From positions 3,596,001 to 3,660,000 of the forward strand of contig NZ_CP061771.1 in the NCBI RefSeq assembly GCF_011751885.2: 64,000 nucleotides of DNA, in the 5' to 3' direction. The notes beneath the pieces were generated by a model. The model was not told where the DNA came from. It made no database searches and saw nothing but the letters and a program-made list of their open reading frames with translations. Origin of the DNA: Salinibacterium sp. ZJ450. GTDB lineage: Bacteria; Actinomycetota; Actinomycetes; Actinomycetales; Microbacteriaceae. A program made the position numbers and the translations under genes. Shown piece after piece: positions 1 to 7,650 of the stretch. Position 1 is the first letter of the stretch; each line of letters opens with the position of its first letter.

Positions 1-657
1 CGTGACCAGGGGCGCATCGAGGATGGCCTCACCGATGACCCTGAGGTCATCCTCGGTGGCGGCGTCCACGACGGCGTACCGATCGCCGCTGAGTTCTGCG
101 TCGGAGAGAGCGGCCGCGATGGCGTTCACTCCTGCCGAGACCGTACGGATATCCACCAGTCTTACTGGCCGCTCCGTCTGCGACTGCAGCACGCGGGGGA
201 TGAACGAATCCGTCATCGGCGTGAGGGGATGGTTGCTCATCGCGGATTCACTGAGCAGATTCTGGCCGACGAACAGCTGCCCCATGAACTGGCGACGGTC
301 GTGACCGGGCGAACTGGGCACGACCGTCGTCACGGGCGCGCCGACCAGATCCGCCAACGCGTCAGCGACCGGTCCGATGTTTCCTCGGGAAGTCGAATCG
401 AAGGTCGAACAGTACTTGAAGAAGAGCTGACTCATTCCGTGTGCCTGAAGCCAGGCTCCCGCCTCAAGCGACTGCCGCACGGCCTCGTCGGGCGCGATCG
501 TGCGCGACTTGAGTGCGATGACGATCGCGTCGGCGGCCGTCAATTCCAGGTCGTCAGCGGGGATTCCGAAGAAGATCAGCACCCGTAGCCCGGCGCGACG
601 AAACGCCACCGCGACATCCGTTGCTCCCGTGAAATCGTCGGCGATCGCGCCGATCAT
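1..657 (-). CDS. otnK: Four-carbon acid sugar kinase (3-oxo-tetronate / D-threonate kinase type), partial
   Basis: The N-terminal 219 residues of a DUF1537/OtnK-family kinase; the 3' part lies beyond the left edge. The N-terminus MIGAIADDFTGATD is the family signature, and FKYCSTFDST near residue 97 is the second hallmark motif. Known relatives phosphorylate 3-oxo-tetronate, D-threonate or D-erythronate with ATP in the cytoplasm; the C-terminal nucleotide-binding domain is not in view. An ATG at 676 hits a stop after seven codons, so the ATG at 657 is taken as the start. It is the last visible gene of the operon, 19 bases after the FadR regulator. The family is certain; the exact substrate is not. 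Confidence 0.88.
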   Translation of the reverse strand, partial: MIGAIADDFTGATDVAVAFRRAGLRVLIFFGIPADDLELTAADAIVIALKSRTIAPDEAVRQSLEAGAWLQAHGMSQLFFKYCSTFDSTSRGNIGPVADALADLVGAPVTTVVPSSPGHDRRQFMGQLFVGQNLLSESAMSNHPLTPMTDSFIPRVLQSQTERPVRLVDIRTVSAGVNAIAAALSDAELSGDRYAVVDAATEDDLRVIGEAILDAPLVT

Positions 658-676
658 GACTGGGGCTCCGGCAGCA

Positions 677-1393
677 TCAAAATCCCTTAACGCCGAGCGC
701 GCGCGAGACGTCCTCAAGGTGATCGCGCATGTGCGCGACCGCGGCGTCAGCATCACGGCGACGGATGGCGTCGAGAATTGCGCTGTGGTATTCGAAGCCG
801 CGGTGCCCGCGGCCGGGGACGTGCAGCGCGGATTGGCGAACCTGGAACAGCACGTCGCGGAGCGAATCGAGGATGATCGCGTACAGCGGATTGTGGGTGG
901 CCTTGGCGATCATGCCGTGGAACTCGACGTCGGCCGCAGCAGCGTCCTCGGTGGTTGGGTCACCCGCCATCCGCGCGTGAATGGCCTCCAGCTGCTTGAT
1001 GTCATCATCAGTGGCGTTCTCGCAGGCGATCTTGGCAATTTGCAACTCGAGCATGAGGCGGACCTCATGCACGTGCGAGTACTCGAGTTCTTCGGAGCCC
1101 CGCAGGAAGGAGCGGAACGCGTCGGTGACCAGGGAGGCATCCGCCGAGGCGACGCTTGCTCCCACGCCCGAGCGCACCGTCACGATGCCGCGGGCGGCGA
1201 GCCCCCTCAGCGCCTCACGCACAACGGTGCGCGATACCCCGAATCCGTCGCAGAGTTCCCGCTCGGACGGGAGCTTGTCTCCCGCGACCAGCTTGTTGTC
1301 GATGATCGTCTTGGCGATCTGATCGCTGACCTGTTCGGCCAGAGTGTGCGCCTTCAGCCCGTCGCCGAAGGCGGTGACGTGGGTCGTGGTCAT
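677..1393 (-). CDS. FadR/GntR-family transcriptional regulator (FCD domain)
   Basis: A 238-residue regulator with an N-terminal GntR winged helix, about residues 17-80 (KLPSERELCDGFGVSRTVVREAL in essence), and a C-terminal all-helical FCD effector domain. FCD acid-binding residues are visible as the pattern D/N-x-x-x-H (VEFHGMIAKATHNP) and a later His in VAHMRDHL. Its ATG overlaps the TIM-barrel stop as TGATG, so it is co-translated with the operon. This subclass usually responds to sugar acids or related carboxylates, which suits an acid-sugar operon. The operator is probably upstream of the solute-binding gene near 11362. Confidence 0.9.
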   Translation of the reverse strand: MTTTHVTAFGDGLKAHTLAEQVSDQIAKTIIDNKLVAGDKLPSERELCDGFGVSRTVVREALRGLAARGIVTVRSGVGASVASADASLVTDAFRSFLRGSEELEYSHVHEVRLMLELQIAKIACENATDDDIKQLEAIHARMAGDPTTEDAAAADVEFHGMIAKATHNPLYAIILDSLRDVLFQVRQSALHVPGRGHRGFEYHSAILDAIRRRDADAAVAHMRDHLEDVSRALGVKGF

Positions 1394-2232
1394 CAGGCTC
1401 GCTCCTTCAATACGGGAACCATCCTCGCGAGTCCGGCGAGGGACAGTTCGGGGGTTCTGCCCCCTGCGGACTGCAGATGTTCCATTGTGATCCACCCGGC
1501 GTATCCCCGGCCGAGAAGATCGGTGAGGAACGATTCGAGCGGTTCATCAGGATATTCGATGGCGCCTCTGGATGTGGTTTCCGCGATCTGGACCAGCGCC
1601 GGCAGTTCGTCCGAGCCGGCGAGCGCGTCGGCCGCCACGTGCCCGGACTCGACGACGTGGTAGGTGTCGAAGATCAGCCCGACGGTCGCCAGCCCGTGCT
1701 GGGTCAGGAAGCGCGCCGCGGCGCCCTGCTCGGTGATCAGTGTCACGAGCTTGGGGTTCTGGGGCTCAATGAGTACCCGCGCGTCCAGGCGCTCGGCGTG
1801 AGCGGCCACCTGCGCGAGCGAATCCGCGAGCAGCTCGTAGTGACGGGCGGGGTCGGTGACGACATCCGGCTCCATGATCCGACCGAAGGAGACCCCGGTG
1901 CCCAGCTCGGCCGCGTGCTCGACCAAACGCTTGGACTCGGCGACGGTCTGCGCCCGCAGGTCGTCGTCGGCGGAGCTGAGGCTCAGGCCACGTTCCTGCC
2001 GCATCGGGCCGGTCGCCAGAGCGCTCACGCCCAGGCCGGACTCCTGCAACCGAGCGCGCACGTCCGTCAACGGGAACTCCAGCGGTGACTGAACCTGCAG
2101 CTCTACGCCGTCATAGCCGACCGCCCGCAACACGTCGACCGCGTCGTGAAACGACCCCTCGAATGCGGTGTTCATCAGGATGGTCGCCTCCGGTGACATC
2201 ACCGTGTAGGCCACCCGGGAAGGCGCGCTCAC
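1393..2232 (-). CDS. Sugar phosphate isomerase/epimerase-like TIM barrel protein
   Basis: A 279-residue AP-endonuclease-2/xylose-isomerase-like TIM barrel. Candidate metal ligands are Glu in VLIEPQNP, Asp in LIFDTYHV, the polar position in LVQIAETTSR and Glu in ITMEHLQ. The family includes hydroxypyruvate isomerase, OtnI (2-oxo-tetronate isomerase) and many sugar epimerases. Next to an OtnK-type kinase an OtnI-like isomerisation is plausible, but the protein could equally be an epimerase. It starts with GTG inside the stop of the upstream dehydrogenase gene (GTGA overlap) and ends one base into the FadR start, which shows tight translational coupling. Confidence 0.82.
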   Translation of the reverse strand: MSAPSRVAYTVMSPEATILMNTAFEGSFHDAVDVLRAVGYDGVELQVQSPLEFPLTDVRARLQESGLGVSALATGPMRQERGLSLSSADDDLRAQTVAESKRLVEHAAELGTGVSFGRIMEPDVVTDPARHYELLADSLAQVAAHAERLDARVLIEPQNPKLVTLITEQGAAARFLTQHGLATVGLIFDTYHVVESGHVAADALAGSDELPALVQIAETTSRGAIEYPDEPLESFLTDLLGRGYAGWITMEHLQSAGGRTPELSLAGLARMVPVLKERA

Positions 2233-3275
2233 TTCAGCACCTCCAGGATCTCTGCGGTGTACTGCGACGTGGAGGCGGATCCGCCGACGTCGACGGTCAC
2301 CGCCGTGCCGCGCTCCAACACCGTGCGCACCGCGTCCCGCACGCGGGTGGCCTCCTCGGCCAACCCGACATGCTCAAGCAGCAGAGCGCCCGAGAGCACC
2401 ATGCCGGTGGGGTTGGCGATCCCCTGGCCCGCAATGTCGGGAGCTGCACCATGGCAGGCCTCGAACATCGCCGCCTTGGTGCCCAGGTTGGCGCCCGGGC
2501 CGAGGCCGAGACTGCCGGCCGCGGCGGCGGCAACATCAGAAAGGATGTCTCCGTACTGGTTGTCGAGCAAGACGACCGAATTCTCGATCTGTCCTCGCAC
2601 GATGTACATGCCGAGCGCATCCACCATGACATCGACGAACTCGATGTCCGGGTTCGCCTCAGCGACTTCGCGCGTGATCGACAGCTGCATCCCGTCGACG
2701 ATGTTGAGCACGTTGGCCTTGTGTCCCAGAACGACCTTGTTGTAGCCGGTCGAGCGGGCGAGGTCGAAGGCATGCTCGGCGATCCGTCGCCATCCGCTCA
2801 CGGTCACGGTCTTCAACGCGAACGCGCTGTCGCCGATCCGGTGCTCGATGCCGCTGTAGATGCCTTCGGACACCTCCCGGACGATCGTGAACTCGGGTCG
2901 GCGGGGCTGGTCTCCGATGCGGAACGCCGGGATCGGCCGATCGTTCGCGTACAGATCGAACGCACGACGCAGACCGTTGTTGACGCTGGGCCAGACCTGC
3001 AGGGTGTCGTCGATCACCTTCACGACCCGCCCGGTGCCTTTCGGCGCGCTCAGCGGCCCCTTGAGGATGGTGCCCAGATCCAACAGGCGGTCGAGCTTCG
3101 CGTCCGGAAGCGGGTCACCGGCGTGACCCTCCTCGGTCAGGTGGCCGACGGCGTGGAATTCGTACGACAGGCCCGGCGCCACAGCTCCGAGCACATCGAT
3201 CGTGGACGCAATGATCTCGGGCCCGATGCCGTCCCCCTGGATCACTCCGATGGTGGTGGTGGGGTGGTGCGTCAT
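2229..3275 (-). CDS. Isocitrate/isopropylmalate dehydrogenase-family beta-decarboxylating dehydrogenase
   Basis: A 348-residue protein spanning the whole isocitrate/isopropylmalate dehydrogenase fold. It opens with IGVIQGDGIGPEI, carries substrate-side arginines in the RRPEFTIVREVSEGIYSG region, the catalytic Lys in VVLGHKANVL, metal-binding aspartates in LLDNQYGDILSDV, and the NAD-binding HGAAPDIAGQGIANP loop. Family members oxidise and decarboxylate 2-hydroxy acids such as isopropylmalate, D-malate or tartrate. The context (acid-sugar kinase, isomerase, ABC importer) argues against leucine biosynthesis and for a tartrate/malate-like or tetronate-type hydroxy acid. It overlaps both neighbours by four bases (ATGA, GTGA). 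Confidence 0.85.
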   Translation of the reverse strand: MTHHPTTTIGVIQGDGIGPEIIASTIDVLGAVAPGLSYEFHAVGHLTEEGHAGDPLPDAKLDRLLDLGTILKGPLSAPKGTGRVVKVIDDTLQVWPSVNNGLRRAFDLYANDRPIPAFRIGDQPRRPEFTIVREVSEGIYSGIEHRIGDSAFALKTVTVSGWRRIAEHAFDLARSTGYNKVVLGHKANVLNIVDGMQLSITREVAEANPDIEFVDVMVDALGMYIVRGQIENSVVLLDNQYGDILSDVAAAAAGSLGLGPGANLGTKAAMFEACHGAAPDIAGQGIANPTGMVLSGALLLEHVGLAEEATRVRDAVRTVLERGTAVTVDVGGSASTSQYTAEILEVLK

Positions 3276-3910
3276 GTCGTCTCGATTCTTTCTGGGGCCT
3301 GTCGAAGGAAAGCAATGGCGTACGGGAGGCCCCAGTCGACGGGGACTTCGTATGTGCGCTGGAACGGTTCGGCGAGTGGCGCGAGCGAGTACTGCGCGAG
3401 CACGATTCGCCCGCTGCCGCCGGCGACGCTCGCCGCAAGCGCGCCGGTGTCCGGGCCGTCGCCGAGACCGGATGCCGGGTCACCCTGCCAGCGCACCCAG
3501 TCGACGCGGGCCAGCTGCGCGATACCGGTGCGCTCGAGGTGGTATTCGACCGCCGGCCGCGCGGCCTCGGCGCTGTAGACGATCGTGAGGTGCGTTGCCT
3601 GGTCCCGGGCGATCGCGTCGAACATGAGTTCGTCGGGTCCGGTGACCGGCAGCTCGACGGTCTGCCTGATCTCCTCGACCGTTTCGGGAAAGCTGGAGCA
3701 GGTCAGCCAGATGGCATCGACCCCGCCGGACCGGAGTGTCAGAGCCATGTCTTTCAGCCTGGATCCGGAGTCCACGCCCTGCGCGAGATCGGGCAGCAGG
3801 CGGTCGTCCAACAGGGCCCACGCAGCGGCATCCGGCAGCTCGTCGCGTAGATACTGCCGGGCGATCGCCAGCGCGCTGTCCGCGGCGTTGATGATGCCGA
3901 TCTTGGTCAT
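3272..3910 (-). CDS. Aspartate/glutamate racemase-superfamily protein with a single candidate catalytic cysteine
   Basis: A 212-residue protein beginning MTKIGIINAADSALAIA, with the first active-site cysteine in AIWLTCSSFPETV (about residue 75). The superfamily (Asp/Glu/hydantoin racemases, maleate isomerase, arylmalonate decarboxylase) normally has two catalytic cysteines. Here the second site reads RIVLAQYSLAPL, with Gln where Cys is expected, and no other cysteine occurs. A two-base racemisation is therefore unlikely; a decarboxylase, isomerase or lyase role on a carboxylate is more plausible. ATGA overlaps join it to the oxidoreductase gene before it and the dehydrogenase gene after it. 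Confidence 0.75.
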   Translation of the reverse strand: MTKIGIINAADSALAIARQYLRDELPDAAAWALLDDRLLPDLAQGVDSGSRLKDMALTLRSGGVDAIWLTCSSFPETVEEIRQTVELPVTGPDELMFDAIARDQATHLTIVYSAEAARPAVEYHLERTGIAQLARVDWVRWQGDPASGLGDGPDTGALAASVAGGSGRIVLAQYSLAPLAEPFQRTYEVPVDWGLPYAIAFLRQAPERIETT

Positions 3911-4980
3911 TGTTCCTCCCAGCCGTGACGGGTCGCGAAATCCGCGAGCCGCACCACCTCATCGCTCGTCATGGATTCGTAGGCCGCGAAGACAACGGCC
4001 AGGGTGCCGAGCGCGTCGTTGATCGTGGATTCCAGCGGCACTCGGCCGTTCCGGGCGTCGAGGAAGTGCTGGAAAGCGGTGGCATAGCTCTGTTCGTACG
4101 CGCGGGGCTCGGCAGGGAACGTCTCAATCTGGCGACCGCTCGGTGCATCCCGTACGACGGTAAGGTCGCCGTTCTGGTCTATCGTCGCCGTGCCTCCGGT
4201 GCCTTCGACGCGAACCTGTTCGCTGAGCACCGGGGCGGACTGAATCGAGTGCGACGCGTAACTACGATCGATGACTGCGGTAGCCGCCTCGTAGCCGAGC
4301 ATCAGGGTGACCACGTCTTCCCCGGCGATTCCCGGCGCGATCGAGTGCCCGCGGGCGTGCACGGTCGTCGGCGTTCCGAGCACGCTCCGGAGTGCGTCGA
4401 TCTGGTGGATCGCCGACTCCAGCAGCAGGAACCTGTCCAGCTCGGCGAAGTACGGCTGGCGCGCCAGGCTGAACGGCACGTCGGGGTGCGCGGAGGAGCG
4501 GATGGTGCCCGCGAACCGGGCCGACGAGGCGACGTGGAAGATTCTGCCGAGCTCGCCCCGATCGGCGATTCCCTTGAGCCGGCGGTACCAGGACCGGTAC
4601 CGCCAGTTGTCGTTGACCATGACGAGGGATGTCGCGTCCCGTGCGCGCCGCGCCACCGCGACGGCTTCATCGAAGTCCGCGCAGAGCGGCTTCTGGCAGA
4701 TCGCGTCCAGGTTCCGGTCGAACGCCTGTTGCAGCAGCTCGGCGTGCGTCGACGGAGTGGTCGCGATGTCCAGCACGTCGACGGCGACCGTGTCGAGCGC
4801 CTCATCGATCGTGGAGAACGCCCAGCCGACGCCGAACTCGCGGACACGATCGGCGGCGCGGGCCTGGTCGGGATCGATCACAGCGACGACCTGCGCTCCC
4901 TGCAGATCGGCCCAGGCGCGCAGATGGTATTGGCTGACGTGGCCTGCCCCGACGAGGGCGACCCGTGTTGGCGCGGTCAT
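3907..4980 (-). CDS. Gfo/Idh/MocA-family NAD(P)-dependent oxidoreductase
   Basis: 357 residues. The N-terminal Rossmann fold starts VALVGAGHVSQYHL and is followed by the D-x-D-like acidic turn AVIDPDQARA. The usual EKP motif appears as CQKPL near residue 97, so the Glu is Gln, while the key Lys is kept. The C-terminal alpha/beta dimerisation and substrate domain contains LLLESAIHQIDALR, carrying the conserved His. Relatives oxidise or reduce cyclic polyols, sugars and sugar lactones with NAD(P). The ATG at 4980 overlaps the DUF6282 stop. Substrate unknown; a role in the acid-sugar route is inferred from the operon. Confidence 0.85.
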   Translation of the reverse strand: MTAPTRVALVGAGHVSQYHLRAWADLQGAQVVAVIDPDQARAADRVREFGVGWAFSTIDEALDTVAVDVLDIATTPSTHAELLQQAFDRNLDAICQKPLCADFDEAVAVARRARDATSLVMVNDNWRYRSWYRRLKGIADRGELGRIFHVASSARFAGTIRSSAHPDVPFSLARQPYFAELDRFLLLESAIHQIDALRSVLGTPTTVHARGHSIAPGIAGEDVVTLMLGYEAATAVIDRSYASHSIQSAPVLSEQVRVEGTGGTATIDQNGDLTVVRDAPSGRQIETFPAEPRAYEQSYATAFQHFLDARNGRVPLESTINDALGTLAVVFAAYESMTSDEVVRLADFATRHGWEEQ

Positions 4981-5771
4981 GCGTCGCCATCCCATCCGAG
5001 CAGCGCGGCGGCGTTCCGTTCGCCGGCGGTCGCGAGGTCTTCGTCCGAGATGCCTGCGCTGGACAGGTCGTCGATGAACTGCACGAATCCCGCCGCAGGG
5101 TCGACTGAATCGGGCTGGCCGAGGTCGCTGCCGAGCACATTCCGCTCGATGCCGACGGCGCGCATCTGCGCGACCATTCCCGCTAGGTCGAGGGCGGTGT
5201 TGCGGCTGCGCGGCACGACGCGCTCCAGGAATGCTCCCTGCCGCGCCAGCTGTGACTGCACTTCGACGGTCATGCCGACCTCGTTGTGGTCGGGATGGGT
5301 GACAACGCGGCGCGCAACGCCGAGCCGCTCGGCCAACTCGAACACGTCCACGGTTGCGGCCGGAGGAAGGTGACCGCTGCAGAGCACCAGGTCGTACTGG
5401 GCACACAGTTCGAGGATCGGCCAGACCCGCGCGCGCAAGCCGTCGGCGCCGTCCCGCGCCGATTCGGCCAGGATGGACTCCGCGTCCTGCGTGGGAAGCC
5501 AGACGACGCGGCCACCGCTTCGTGCGGCAGCTTCGACAGCCGCGGGGTTCAGCCCGCCCACTCCCGAGTTCAGCGCCACGCCGCCGGCGACGCGCACCGC
5601 GTCCTGGCTCGAATCGAGGATCGCCGCACCCACCGAGGTGGGCAACTGGTGGCTCTTGTAGACGACGCCGCGAGCGCCGACACGGGCGTAGTCCTGGATG
5701 ACTCGGGCACCGTCATACTTGCGCGGCCGGTCATCCGGCGCGAAATGCAGATGAAAATCGATGGGTCGCAC
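4977..5771 (-). CDS. DUF6282-like amidohydrolase-fold protein
   Basis: 264 residues, starting with GTG in a TAGTG overlap with the permease stop. The sequence has the layout of a metal-dependent amidohydrolase: IDFHLHFAPD (HxH) at the N-terminus, a Lys/His pair in VVYKSHQLP, then CSGHLPP, VTHPDHNEVG and a late Asp in VLGSDLGQ. The opening resembles DUF6282 proteins, a poorly characterised amidohydrolase-related group. A lactonase or C-N/C-C hydrolase acting on the imported substrate is reasonable inference. It sits between the transporter genes and the dehydrogenases and overlaps the next gene by ATGA. Confidence 0.75.
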   Translation of the reverse strand: MRPIDFHLHFAPDDRPRKYDGARVIQDYARVGARGVVYKSHQLPTSVGAAILDSSQDAVRVAGGVALNSGVGGLNPAAVEAAARSGGRVVWLPTQDAESILAESARDGADGLRARVWPILELCAQYDLVLCSGHLPPAATVDVFELAERLGVARRVVTHPDHNEVGMTVEVQSQLARQGAFLERVVPRSRNTALDLAGMVAQMRAVGIERNVLGSDLGQPDSVDPAAGFVQFIDDLSSAGISDEDLATAGERNAAALLGWDGDA

Positions 5772-6646
5772 TATCCCTTCAGCGCTCCCGCCGAGAGCCC
5801 AGCCGCCATGTACTTCTGGATGAACAGGAACAGCACGAATGCTGGGATCAGAGTGAGGAGACAGGCGGCCATGAACGGGCCCATGTACTGAACGTTGCCG
5901 CCGAGTCCGAGGAACGACCGGAGTCCGACTTGAAGCATGGTGACGTCTCCCTTGAACAGGATGGCGCTCGCCCAAATGAAGTCGTTCCAGATCTGCAAGA
6001 ACACAATGCACGACACCGCGACCAGGCCCGTGCGTGAGACGGGGAGGAACACCCGGAAGAATGTCCCGATGCGTGAGCAGCCGTCGATGGATGCAGCCTC
6101 TTCCAGCTCAGCTGGGCAGCTGCTCTGGAAGTATCCGTGCAGCACGAGCGCAGCGAACGGAGTGGCGAACCCGGTGTATGTCAGGATCATGCCCAGATAG
6201 GTGTTAATCAGCCCGAAGTCCTCGAGCATGAAGTAGACCGGGATGAGCCGCGTGATCTCTGGCAACAACTGGTTCAGCACCAGGATGCCGAGCACTACGC
6301 CGACGATTCGCAACTTCGAGCGCGCGGTGATGTATGCCGCCATGCTCGAGATGATCGTCGTCAGCAGCGCTGCGGAGATGCCGACGAGGAGCGAGTTTCC
6401 CATCTGCTGTAGGAACGGCATCATCGCGAGGGCGTCGCGAAAATTGTCGAGCGTCGGGCTCGTCGGAAGCCAAATCGGCGGCGCTGCCGATATCTCGCCG
6501 GCGGGCTGGAATGCGCTCTTGACCATCCAGAAGAACGGGAGCAGCAGGTAGATTGCGAGACCAACAGAGATCACAGCGCCGATGACGAAACTGAATACTC
6601 GGATCGGGTTGAGGCGCCTCGGGCGTGCAAGGGTTGCCGTCGTCAT
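5771..6646 (-). CDS. Carbohydrate ABC transporter permease (MalG type)
   Basis: A 291-residue inner-membrane protein with about six transmembrane segments, the first at residues 15-38. The EAA loop reads EEAASIDGCSRIGTFFRVFLP near residue 188, the site that docks the ATPase. It ends in AAGLSAGALKG, typical of MalG-type C-termini. It overlaps the partner permease by ATGA, so the two are made together. No ATPase gene is in this operon within the window; a shared MsiK-like ATPase, common in actinobacteria, probably energises it (inference). Confidence 0.93.
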   Translation of the reverse strand: MTTATLARPRRLNPIRVFSFVIGAVISVGLAIYLLLPFFWMVKSAFQPAGEISAAPPIWLPTSPTLDNFRDALAMMPFLQQMGNSLLVGISAALLTTIISSMAAYITARSKLRIVGVVLGILVLNQLLPEITRLIPVYFMLEDFGLINTYLGMILTYTGFATPFAALVLHGYFQSSCPAELEEAASIDGCSRIGTFFRVFLPVSRTGLVAVSCIVFLQIWNDFIWASAILFKGDVTMLQVGLRSFLGLGGNVQYMGPFMAACLLTLIPAFVLFLFIQKYMAAGLSAGALKG

Positions 6647-7650
6647 GAGTTGCTCTCCCGTGTGCGGCGGTCCAGAACTATGTAAACCGCACCGATAATC
6701 GCGCTGACAACGAGGATGATGCTGCTCGCCGCGGCCGCTAGCCCGTACTGACCGTTCACGAAAGCCTCGTGGTACGAATACACCGCGAGCACGTTGGTTA
6801 GGTTCGCGGGCCCACCACCGGTCATGAGGTACACCAGTTCGAAGTGTCCGACGGTTCCGATGAGCAAGAGCGCGGTGAGGATGAAGATCGTCGGTCGCAG
6901 GAGCGGCAGGGTGATGTGGACGAACGTCTGCCAGCGGTTTGCGCCGTCGACTTTCGCCGAGTCATACACGGCGTTGTCGATCGATTGGAGCCCCGCGAGG
7001 AGCAAGGTGATGGCCAGTGGCAGACCACCCCAGACGCGGGCGATCGCGATCGCGATCAGCGGGATGCTGAACGGACCCCAGGTGCCCGTCTCCCCCAGGA
7101 ACCGGATTGGCGCGTCGATCCAGCCGAGTTCCATGAGGACCTGGTTGATGGGACTTTGTCCAGGCGAGAAGATCCACAACCAGATCGCCGACGCGACGAT
7201 TCCCGGGACGAACCAGGGCATCAGTGCGACGCCGCGCAGCAAACCGGTGCCGAACAGTTTGCGGTTGAGTACCGGGGCGACCGCCAAGCCGAGCCCGACG
7301 ATCGCAACCGTCACCACGACCCCGAATGTGGCGGTGTTCAGTGCGGTCTGCAGAAACTCCCGGTCGGTCAGGATGACGACGTAGTTGTCGAATCCGACGA
7401 ACGGAGTACCGGCGAAATTGACCCGGAAGATGTCGTAGTCGAGAAAGCTCAGCCGGATTGTGTCGAACATCGGGTAGAGCCCAAAGACGGCAACGATCAG
7501 CAGAGCGGGGAGGACCATTAGCCCGTCGAAGAGGAATCGGCGCCGGCGGACGCGCCGGCGTCCGGGACCGTGAGTCGATCGCCGCGCCGGCGCGGCGGGG
7601 GTCTCGGGAGCTAGCTTGTCAGGAGCCAGCTGCAAAGAGCTTGAGCTCAT
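6643..7650 (-). CDS. Carbohydrate ABC transporter permease (MalF type)
   Basis: 335 residues with a basic cytoplasmic N-terminus (GRRRVRRRRF), a first transmembrane helix at about residues 42-64 and about six helices in total. The EAA loop is DSAKVDGANRWQTFVHITLP near residue 223. It pairs with the downstream MalG-type permease. The start at 7650 lies 32 bases inside the end of the phosphoesterase gene, but it is preceded by a strong GAGGAGGTGG ribosome-binding site, which supports that start despite the overlap. Confidence 0.93.
   Translation of the reverse strand: MSSSSLQLAPDKLAPETPAAPARRSTHGPGRRRVRRRRFLFDGLMVLPALLIVAVFGLYPMFDTIRLSFLDYDIFRVNFAGTPFVGFDNYVVILTDREFLQTALNTATFGVVVTVAIVGLGLAVAPVLNRKLFGTGLLRGVALMPWFVPGIVASAIWLWIFSPGQSPINQVLMELGWIDAPIRFLGETGTWGPFSIPLIAIAIARVWGGLPLAITLLLAGLQSIDNAVYDSAKVDGANRWQTFVHITLPLLRPTIFILTALLLIGTVGHFELVYLMTGGGPANLTNVLAVYSYHEAFVNGQYGLAAAASSIILVVSAIIGAVYIVLDRRTRESNS

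Noticed and set aside
2229-3275. 3-isopropylmalate dehydrogenase LeuB of leucine synthesis
   Set aside because: Operon context is catabolic and no leucine genes are adjacent.
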